Shown here piece after piece: positions 1 through 8,156 of a stretch of DNA of 10,507 nt. The DNA comes from JANNOG01 sp050329835 (GTDB lineage Bacteria; Actinomycetota; Actinomycetes; Actinomycetales; JBBAYJ01). Position 1 is the first letter of the stretch. Each line of letters opens with the position of its first letter. Location: contig JBHJOJ010000056.1 in assembly GCA_050329835.1 (NCBI GenBank), forward strand, positions 1 to 10,507, written 5' to 3'. The position numbers and the translations under genes are program-made. The notes under the pieces are model-generated. The model worked only from the letters and a program-made list of their open reading frames with translations. It ran no database searches and had not been told where the DNA came from.

Positions 1-329
1 CGTCTGACCAGCGTGGCGTCGTCGGCCTCGAGGAAGAGGACGACGAGGTCGACCCCCTTGGCGCGGACGTCCTCCAGCGCGTCGGTGAGCGCCACGAAGA
101 ACGCCCGCCCGCGCACGTCGACCACGGCGGCCAGGCGCGGGATGGTGTCACCCGCCCGCAGCGCGAGCTCCGCCAGCGGCGACAGCATCTGCGGCGGCAG
201 GTTGTCGACGACGAACCAGCCCTCGTCCTCCAGGACGTGGGCCGCCGTCGAGCGGCCGGCACCGGACATCCCGGTGACGATGACGAGGCGGGTGGCGCCC
301 CCGTCCGGGTCGGTCAGCAGGTCAGGCAT
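1..329 (-). CDS. rapZ: RapZ family nucleotide-binding protein, N-terminal part (cut by window edge)
   Basis: Only the first ~109 residues are in the window; the gene runs off the left edge. They show a P-loop at residues 20-28 (GMSGAGRST), then GWFVVDNLPP at about 37-46, and FLEADDATLVR at the truncated end, all typical of the RapZ/YvcJ family. The usual Walker A lysine is arginine (R26), which is common in actinobacterial members. In enterobacteria RapZ is an RNase adaptor controlling glucosamine-6-phosphate synthase mRNA; in Gram-positives its role is less clear. The ATG (327-329) lies inside the end of uvrC, and the two share the eight bases ATGCCTGA, so expression by translational coupling is likely. 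In actinobacteria this gene is usually followed by yvcK and whiA, which would lie outside the window. Family assignment is firm; the cellular role here is inferred. Confidence 0.93.
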   Translation of the reverse strand, partial: MPDLLTDPDGGATRLVIVTGMSGAGRSTAAHVLEDEGWFVVDNLPPQMLSPLAELALRAGDTIPRLAAVVDVRGRAFFVALTDALEDVRAKGVDLVVLFLEADDATLVR

Positions 330-2334
330 CGCCGTTCATCGTCGCATCCGCCGGCGCCAGGGCGGCGGTGATCGTCGAGGCGAGCCGCGGCCCGATCCCC
401 GGCACCTCGGCGATCTCGTCGGCGCCGGCCGAGCGCAGCCGCTGCACCGACCCGAACCGCTCGAGCAGGGCCTGCTTCCGGGCCGGACCCAGGCCCGGGA
501 CGCCATCCAGCTCGCTCGCCAGCGTGCGCCGGGCCCGGGTGGTGCGGTGGTAGGTGTTGGCGAACCGGTGGGCCTCGTCGCGCACGCGCTGCAGCAGGTA
601 GAGCCCCTCCGACGCCCGAGGCAGGACCACCGGGGCGTCGTCGTCGGGCAGCCACACCTCCTCCAGCCGCTTGGCGAGCCCGCACACCGCGACGTCGCCG
701 ACCCCGACCTCGGCGAGCGCGGCCACCGCCGCGGCGACCTGCGGCGGCCCGCCGTCGACGACGACGAGGTCCGGCGGATACGCGAACTTCCGGGGCCCGC
801 GGGCGGTGACCCCGTCCGCCCCGGCGGGACCGGCGCCCTGGCCGTCCGCGCCGGCGCCGTCGGGCTCGTCCGCCGGCACGGTGGCGCCGCGCTCGCCGGG
901 GCTGCCCGCGCCCTCGGCGAGGAGCCGGCGGAACCGGCGGACGAGGACCTCCTGCAGTGCCGAGGCGTCGTCGCGGCCCCGGTCGCCCCGGACGGCGAAC
1001 CGGCGGTACTCCGACTTCCGGGCCAGCCCGTCCTCGAAGACGACCATGGACGCCACCGTGTCCTGGCCCTGGAGGGTCGCGACGTCGTAGCACTCGATCC
1101 GCAGCGGCGCGGCCGGCAGGTCGAGGGCGTCCTGAATCTCCTGCAGCGCCCGGCTCCGGGTGGTGAGATCCCCGGCGCGGCGGGTCTTGTGGAGGGTCAG
1201 CGACTGCAGTGCGTTCGCCGCCACCGTCCCGGCGAGGGCCTTCTTGTCGCCCCGCTGCGGGACCCGGATCTCGACCCGCGCGCCGCGCAGCCGGCACAGC
1301 CACTCGGCGAGCTCGTCCGTCCGGCTCGGCAGCTGTGGCACCAGGATCTCCCGCGGGACGCCCGAGGTCGGGGAGCCGTTGCCGCCGGCCTCGTCGGCGC
1401 TGCCGCCGTACACCTGGAGCAGCAGCTGCTCGACGAGCTCGGCGGTCGTGAGGTCCTCGACCTTCTCGACGACCCAGCCCCGCTGGCCGCGGACCCGGCC
1501 GTCGCGGACGTGGAAGACCTGGACCGCCGCCTCCAGCTCGTCGTCCGCCAGGGCGAAGACGTCGGCGTCGGTGCCGTCCGGCAGCACCACGGCGTTGCGC
1601 TCCAGCGCCCGCCGCAGGGCGCCGAGGTCGTCCCGCAGCCGGGCGGCCCGCTCGAAGTCGAGCTCGCTCGCCGCCGCCTTCATCCGGCGTTCGAGGTCCC
1701 GCGTGAAGCGCTGGGTGTTGCCGCCGACGAAGTCGGCGAAGTCGAGGGCGAGGCGCCGGTGGTCCTCGGCCGGGATCCGGCCGACGCAGGGCGCGGAGCA
1801 CTTCTCGATGTACCCGAGCAGGCACGGCCGGCCGACCTGCCCGGCCCGCTTGAACACGCCGTTGCTGCAGGTCCGGACCGGGAACACCCGGAGCAGCTGG
1901 TCGACGGTCTCGCGGATGGCCCAGGCGTGGCTGTACGGGCCGAAGTAGCGGGTCCCCTTCTTCTTCGCCCCGCGCATCACCTGGATCCGGGGGTACTCCT
2001 CGCCGAGGGTGACCGCCAGCCAGGGGTAGGACTTGTCGTCGCGGTACCGGACGTTGAAGCGCGGGTCGTACTCCTTGATCCAGGTGTACTCGAGCTGGAG
2101 GGCCTCGACCTCGTTGGCGACGACCGTCCACTCCACCCGCGACGCCGTGAGGACCATCTGCTGGGTCCGCGGATGGAGCTGGGAGAGGTCGGCGAAGTAC
2201 GACGTGAGCCGCTGGCGCAGGCTCTTGGCCTTGCCGACGTAGACGACCCGCCCGTGGGGGTCGGAGAACCGGTAGACCCCCGGCGCCTCCGGGATGTCGG
2301 CCGTCCGTGGGCGGTACGACGACGGGTCCGGCAC
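322..2334 (-). CDS. uvrC: UvrC, excinuclease ABC subunit C
   Basis: 670 residues from a GTG start. UvrC makes both incisions around a lesion in nucleotide excision repair after loading by UvrA and UvrB. Visible in order: GIY-YIG nuclease at about 17-95 (GVY at 19-21, YVGKAKSLR at 32-40, catalytic-type E77); four cysteines C156, C171, C179, C183, matching the [4Fe-4S] ligands known in UvrC; a UVR (UvrB-binding) helix pair at about 215-245; the RNase H-like endonuclease with D417, D527 (VVVDGGPPQ) and H589 (RDEAHRFANTYHR); and tandem helix-hairpin-helix motifs at about 611-655. Odd points: the usual ECFDISH-type motif reads ECYDVAT (414-420), so the conserved His after Asp is Thr, and a Gly/Ala-rich insert of about 40 residues (473-513) splits the endonuclease domain. 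The GTG start is supported by a -10 box six bases upstream. Its end overlaps rapZ. Confidence 0.97.
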   Translation of the reverse strand: MPDPSSYRPRTADIPEAPGVYRFSDPHGRVVYVGKAKSLRQRLTSYFADLSQLHPRTQQMVLTASRVEWTVVANEVEALQLEYTWIKEYDPRFNVRYRDDKSYPWLAVTLGEEYPRIQVMRGAKKKGTRYFGPYSHAWAIRETVDQLLRVFPVRTCSNGVFKRAGQVGRPCLLGYIEKCSAPCVGRIPAEDHRRLALDFADFVGGNTQRFTRDLERRMKAAASELDFERAARLRDDLGALRRALERNAVVLPDGTDADVFALADDELEAAVQVFHVRDGRVRGQRGWVVEKVEDLTTAELVEQLLLQVYGGSADEAGGNGSPTSGVPREILVPQLPSRTDELAEWLCRLRGARVEIRVPQRGDKKALAGTVAANALQSLTLHKTRRAGDLTTRSRALQEIQDALDLPAAPLRIECYDVATLQGQDTVASMVVFEDGLARKSEYRRFAVRGDRGRDDASALQEVLVRRFRRLLAEGAGSPGERGATVPADEPDGAGADGQGAGPAGADGVTARGPRKFAYPPDLVVVDGGPPQVAAAVAALAEVGVGDVAVCGLAKRLEEVWLPDDDAPVVLPRASEGLYLLQRVRDEAHRFANTYHRTTRARRTLASELDGVPGLGPARKQALLERFGSVQRLRSAGADEIAEVPGIGPRLASTITAALAPADATMNGDA

Positions 2335-2340
2335 CCGTCC

Positions 2341-2368
2341 AGGGTAGGAGGGGGCCGGGGGCGGTCAG
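2341..2368 (-). promoter_or_regulatory. Putative leaderless promoter of uvrC
   Basis: Reading the minus strand, TACCCT (2346 down to 2341) is followed by six bases (GGACGG) and then the uvrC GTG at 2334. This fits the actinobacterial TANNNT -10 with transcription starting at the start codon. A -35-like CTGACC lies at 2368-2363 with a 16-bp spacer and overlaps the TGA of the upstream Rieske gene. No Shine-Dalgarno sits at a useful distance. uvrC may therefore have its own promoter although it is only 30 bp behind the Rieske gene. Confidence 0.55.
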
Positions 2369-2808
2369 GCGATGGTGACGGTGTCGCCGTCGATCGTCGC
2401 GGTGAGCTCCTCCAGCGGCCGGGTCGCCGGACCGGTCAGGACCGACCCGTCGTCGGCGCGGAACTCGCTGCCGTGGTTGGGGCACACCAGCTCGAGGCCC
2501 TCGCTCACCTCGACCGTCGTGCCCTGGTGGGTGCACCGCGCCGAGAACGCGACCACGGTGGACTCGTCGGGACGGGCGACGACGACCGGCCGGCCGGCCA
2601 GGTCGACCACCCGTGCCTCGCCGACGGGCACGTCGGCCAGCGGCACCGAACCCCCGGCGCCGCCGGTCCCCCCGCCGGTCGCGCCCCCGGTCGCGCCCTC
2701 GCCGCCCGCCGCCCCCCCGTCGTCGGAACCGCAGGCCACGAGGACGCCCGCTCCGATCGTCGTGACGCCGACGGCCCCGAGCGCCCGGATGAGATCCCGG
2801 CGCGACAT
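2365..2808 (-). CDS. Rieske 2Fe-2S protein with Tat-type lipoprotein signal
   Basis: From the ATG at 2808 the product has 147 residues. It begins MSRRDLIRALG, a twin-arginine motif, followed by a hydrophobic stretch and the lipobox LVAC, with the lipidated Cys at residue 26. Folded export by Tat and anchoring to the outer face of the membrane are therefore expected. A Gly/Ala/Thr-rich spacer (about residues 30-54) leads to a Rieske domain with both ligand pairs: CTHQG (C92, H94) and CPNHGS (C109, H112). Family knowledge says the cluster is an electron-transfer centre; partner and substrate are unknown. An in-frame ATG at 2832 would add eight residues, but the Tat motif fits the start of the shorter form better. 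It lies between uvrA (75 bp upstream) and uvrC (30 bp downstream), an order often seen in actinobacteria, although a link between an extracytoplasmic redox protein and DNA repair is not obvious. Confidence 0.9.
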   Translation of the reverse strand: MSRRDLIRALGAVGVTTIGAGVLVACGSDDGGAAGGEGATGGATGGGTGGAGGSVPLADVPVGEARVVDLAGRPVVVARPDESTVVAFSARCTHQGTTVEVSEGLELVCPNHGSEFRADDGSVLTGPATRPLEELTATIDGDTVTIA

Positions 2809-2883
2809 GCACAGCTCAGCCACGGCGATCATCGTGCCACGCCCCGGCCGGACCGGACAGGCCCTCGGCTGCCGGGCATTCCC

Positions 2884-5820
<2,937 letters not shown>

Positions 5821-5826
5821 CGGGCA

Positions 5827-5832
5827 ACTGTA
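5827..5832 (-). promoter_or_regulatory. -10 element for a leaderless uvrA transcript
   Basis: Minus strand reads TACAGT, then TGCCCG, then the GTG start of uvrA. The six-base gap from a TANNNT box to the start codon predicts transcription initiating at the GTG. No ribosome binding site is present upstream, which agrees. I see no convincing -35. Confidence 0.55.
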
Positions 5833-5867
5833 GGCCGCACCCCGGACACGGCGCGGGGCGGTCGGCG

Positions 5868-5873
5868 TACGTT
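5868..5873 (+). promoter_or_regulatory. -10 element for a leaderless decarboxylase transcript
   Basis: Plus strand reads TACGTT, then GCCGGG, then the ATG at 5880, the same six-base geometry as for uvrA on the other strand. A weak -35-like CGGACA lies at 5843-5848 with a long 19-bp spacer. There is no separate Shine-Dalgarno. Confidence 0.5.
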
Positions 5874-5879
5874 GCCGGG

Positions 5880-7268
5880 ATGACTCCCGCACCCGAGGCC
5901 GCCGCCCTGGTCCGCCGGGCGGCCGACGTCGCGGCCGCGTACCTGGAGGGCCTGCCGGCCCGTCCGGTGGTGCCGCCGGCCACGGCCGCCGAGGTCGCCG
6001 ACGCCCTCGGTGGGGCGCTGCCCGAGGCCGGGGAGGACCCGGGCGCCGTCCTGGACCGGCTCGTCGCGGGGGCGGACCCGGGGATCACCGCGACCGGCAG
6101 CGGGCGGTTCTTCGGCTTCGTCGTCGGCGGCGCCCACCCGGTGGGGATCGCCGCCGACGTGCTGGCCGCCGCCTGGGACCAGAACTGCGGCCTGCGGGCC
6201 CTGGCACCCGCCGCCTCGGGTGCCGAGCAGGTCGCCGGCGCCTGGGTGCTCGACCTCCTGGGGCTGCCGGCCGGGGCCCAGGTGGGGCTGGTGCCGGGCG
6301 GCATGTCGGCGAACTTCACGGGACTGGCGGCGGCACGGCACGCCGTGCTCGCCCGGGCCGGGTGGGACGTCGAGACCCGCGGTCTCACCGGGGCGCCCCG
6401 GGTGCACGTGCTCGTCAACGCCGAGCGGCACGAGACCGTCGACCGAGCCCTGCGGTTCCTCGGGCTCGGGGCGCCGACCCCGGTGGCCGTGGACGGACAG
6501 GGCCGGGTCCGCCCGGAGGCGATGCGGGCCGCCCTCGACGCCGTGCCGCCGGGCGCGCCGCTCGTGGTGTGCCTGTACGGCGGGCACATCCACACCGGCG
6601 ACCACGACCGGTACGCGGAGCTGATCCCGGCGGTGCACGAGCGCGGCGGGTGGGTGCACGTCGACGGGGCCATCGGGTTGTGGGCGGCCGCGTGCGGGCG
6701 GCTGCGGCACCTCGCCGAGGGGATGGCCGCCGCCGACTCGTGGGCCACCGACGCCCACAAGACCCTCAACGTCCCGTACGACTGCGGGGTCGCGATCGTC
6801 GGCGACGCCGCAGCCGTCGCCGGTGCCATGGGGATCCACGCGGACTACGTGGTGGGGGACGGATCCGGGATGCTCGAGGCGGGGTCGCGGGTCCCCGAGT
6901 GGTCCCGGCGCGGCCGGGCGTTCCCGGTGTGGGCGGTGCTGCGCCACCTGGGCCGCCGAGGCGTCGACGACCTCGTGGCGAGGCTGCACTCCCAGGCCGT
7001 CGCGATGGCCGAGGCGGTGGCCGGGATCCCCGGCGTCGAGGTGCTCCACGACGTGGTGGCCACCCAGCTGTCGTTCGCGGTCGGCGACGAGGCCCGCACC
7101 GCGGCGGTCGTCGACCTCATCCTGCGGGACGGTCGGACCTGGATCTCCGGCTCCCGCTGGCAGGACCGACCGGTCGTGCGGGTGTCGGTCAGCAACTGGT
7201 CCACCGACGCCGCCGACGTGGCCCTCGCCGCCGAGGTCGCCCGTCAGGCGGTCGTCGCCACCGCATGA
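5880..7268 (+). CDS. Pyridoxal-phosphate-dependent decarboxylase (group II) family protein
   Basis: 462 residues. The fold-type I PLP core is clear: SGAEQVAGAWVLDLLGLP (about 113-130), GGMSANFTGL (140-149) for phosphate and cofactor contacts, NAERHETVDRA with H184 in the position that stacks on the PLP ring, VHVDGAIG with D262 that would pair with the pyridine nitrogen, and DSWATDAHKTLNVPYDCG with K294 as the Schiff-base lysine. This pattern is that of glutamate/aromatic-amino-acid/tyrosine decarboxylase relatives; actinobacterial members of this size are mostly uncharacterised, so the substrate is not assigned. The ATG is only 59 bp from the divergent uvrA start and follows a TANNNT box by six bases. 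The gene appears to be monocistronic, since its stop codon runs straight into a palindrome array and the next gene is convergent. Confidence 0.9.
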   Translation: MTPAPEAAALVRRAADVAAAYLEGLPARPVVPPATAAEVADALGGALPEAGEDPGAVLDRLVAGADPGITATGSGRFFGFVVGGAHPVGIAADVLAAAWDQNCGLRALAPAASGAEQVAGAWVLDLLGLPAGAQVGLVPGGMSANFTGLAAARHAVLARAGWDVETRGLTGAPRVHVLVNAERHETVDRALRFLGLGAPTPVAVDGQGRVRPEAMRAALDAVPPGAPLVVCLYGGHIHTGDHDRYAELIPAVHERGGWVHVDGAIGLWAAACGRLRHLAEGMAAADSWATDAHKTLNVPYDCGVAIVGDAAAVAGAMGIHADYVVGDGSGMLEAGSRVPEWSRRGRAFPVWAVLRHLGRRGVDDLVARLHSQAVAMAEAVAGIPGVEVLHDVVATQLSFAVGDEARTAAVVDLILRDGRTWISGSRWQDRPVVRVSVSNWSTDAADVALAAEVARQAVVATA

Positions 7269-7403
7269 TCGTCGATTTGTCGATGTTCACGCCGGAGTGA
7301 TCGTCGATAAATCGATGACCAGAGTGCGACACGCCGGCCCGACCCGTCAGATCATCGACGAATCGACGATCTTGACATTGGGATCGTCGATAAATCGACG
7401 ATC
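7267..7403. repeat. Array of four 22-bp palindromes after the decarboxylase gene
   Basis: Four copies lie at 7267-7288, 7299-7320, 7350-7371 and 7382-7403. Each is a left arm GATCGTCGAT, two bases, and a right arm ATCGACGATC. The fourth copy is perfect in both arms. Copies 1 and 2 have a perfect left arm and 3 and 2 changes in the right. Copy 3 has a perfect right arm and 2 changes in the left. Centres are 32, 51 and 32 bp apart, so the array is symmetrical about position ~7335, with the well-kept arm facing outward in the outer copies. The array starts on the TGA of the decarboxylase gene and ends before the 3' end of the convergent PQ-loop relic. It is conspicuously richer in A/T than its surroundings. 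It could be a set of operators, an extragenic palindrome (REP/BIME-like) cluster or a two-way terminator. Confidence 0.85.
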
Positions 7404-7413
7404 TTCAGCTTGG
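7350..7413 (+). repeat. Two tandem 32-bp direct repeats within the palindrome array
   Basis: Units 7350-7381 and 7382-7413 match at 26 of 32 positions, including flanking bases outside the palindrome (TTGACATTGG against TTCAGCTTGG). The repeat therefore grew by duplication of a unit longer than the palindrome itself, at least on this side. Confidence 0.7.
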
Positions 7414-7435
7414 TGGGCATGCCCGGACGACTCGG

Positions 7436-7979
7436 TCAGGCAGGGGCGACCGCGGGAGCCGTGACGGCTCGGCGGGCGTCGCGGTTGACCGCACCGTAGA
7501 TCCCCAGAGCGCGACGCTCATCAGCGTGAGCAGCCACGTCGTGGGGCTGATGCCGGTCGGCACCGGTTCGGCCCAGCCCCGCCGGACCGCCGGCGTCACC
7601 TGGACCGCGAACCCGAGCGCCAGGAGGATCCCGAGCCACGCCGTGCCGGCCGCGGCGTCCGTCGCCGCGACCGCGGTGAGCAGCGCAGCCCAGGCGGCCG
7701 TCGGCACCGCTGCGGGGCGGCGCACCGCACCGAGGCGGACCAGCTGGAACGCGACGACCCCGTACAGCGCGACGGCGGCCGGGCAGCCCCACACCGCGGC
7801 GTACAGGCCTGCCACACGACGTGCGTGGTCCATCCCAGGTTGGTGACGACCGCCATGGCAGCCCACATCAGCGACACGCCCTCAGCCCACCGGGTCCGGT
7901 GCAGCCGCACGACCTGCGGCAGCAGCATGACGACGACGAGGGCGTTGGCCACCAGGACCAGTTCGTCGACCGGCCTCAC
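7436..7979 (-). pseudogene. PQ-loop (SWEET-like) membrane protein gene with two frameshifts
   Basis: No single frame gives a sensible protein, but three consecutive frames join into one. Frame one runs from a GTG at 7979 and contains MLLPQVVRLHRTRW (PQ motif at residues 21-22) and VVTNLGWTTHVVW. Near 7808-7813 the continuation GLYAAVWGCPAAVALYG is in the next frame. Near 7502-7505 (four C on the plus strand) the continuation GIYGAVNRDARRAV is in the third frame and ends at the TGA 7436-7438. One extra G at each point would restore 181 residues (544+2 bases, divisible by three) with several hydrophobic helices and two PQ-loop-like halves. PQ-loop proteins include sugar and amino-acid carriers; the substrate here is unknown. 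Without the correction, one finds a misleading ORF at 7405-7866 with wrong ends. Both losses are at G runs, so sequencing error and real decay are both possible. Confidence 0.75.
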
Positions 7980-8156
7980 CGGACGCCCAGGCCGCTCCGG
8001 AGCCGGCGGGCCATGATCCGGTGTCCCGGCGGGTCGATGGGAGTCCGCACGTCGCGACGGTAGCCGTCGCCCCGGGGCGAGGCCACGAGGGTCGTCGGGG
8101 GCCGCCGGGTCCGACGACCCTCGCCGAGCGGCCCCGGTTGTGACACGGTCGACGAC
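7980..8156. other. Intergenic region between the PQ-loop relic and the toxin gene
   Basis: A 177-bp divergent gap. Apart from the inverted repeat at 8086-8123, I see no clear gene. No strong TANNNT box with proper spacing is evident for either neighbour. A short minus-strand reading frame ending MARRLRSGLGVR overlaps the GTG of the PQ-loop gene by GTGA but is too short to support as a gene. Confidence 0.5.
8086..8123. promoter_or_regulatory. Perfect 13-bp inverted repeat upstream of the toxin gene
   Basis: CGAGGGTCGTCGG (8086-8098) is matched exactly by CCGACGACCCTCG (8111-8123) with a 12-base loop. It ends 33 bases before the GTG of the toxin gene. There is no T run, so a standard intrinsic terminator is unlikely in either direction. 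A shorter alternative pairing, GGCGAGG (8076-8082) with CCTCGCC (8119-8125), would compete with it. It could be an operator, an RNA hairpin in the 5' leader, or a GC-rich terminator. Confidence 0.6.

Noticed and set aside
5821..5879. LexA/SOS box controlling uvrA
   Set aside because: No sequence resembling the actinobacterial CGAAC-N4-GTTCG operator was found in the intergenic region; SOS control is not supported by this window.
5821..5892. A 24-residue N-terminal extension of UvrA from the ATG at 5892
   Set aside because: The extension does not resemble UvrA, would overlap the divergent gene, and the GTG at 5820 has a well-placed -10 and begins the normal family N-terminus.
7372..7400. Perfect TTGACA (7372-7377) as a plus-strand promoter
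   Set aside because: No -10-like hexamer stands 16-18 bases downstream and no plus-strand gene follows for more than 700 bases. The motif is part of the repeat flank.
7267..7403. CRISPR array
   Set aside because: Repeats are palindromic and imperfect, there are only four, the gaps are 10, 29 and 10 bases, and no cas gene is near.
7405..7866. A 153-residue minus-strand ORF as an intact gene
   Set aside because: Its first ~18 and last ~30 residues are unlike any membrane protein, while neighbouring frames supply the missing PQ-loop start and a sensible end. It is the middle of a frameshifted gene.
7976..8050. Short minus-strand ORF ending MARRLRSGLGVR that overlaps the PQ-loop start by GTGA
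   Set aside because: Too short, no ribosome site and no recognisable product. The overlap alone is weak evidence.
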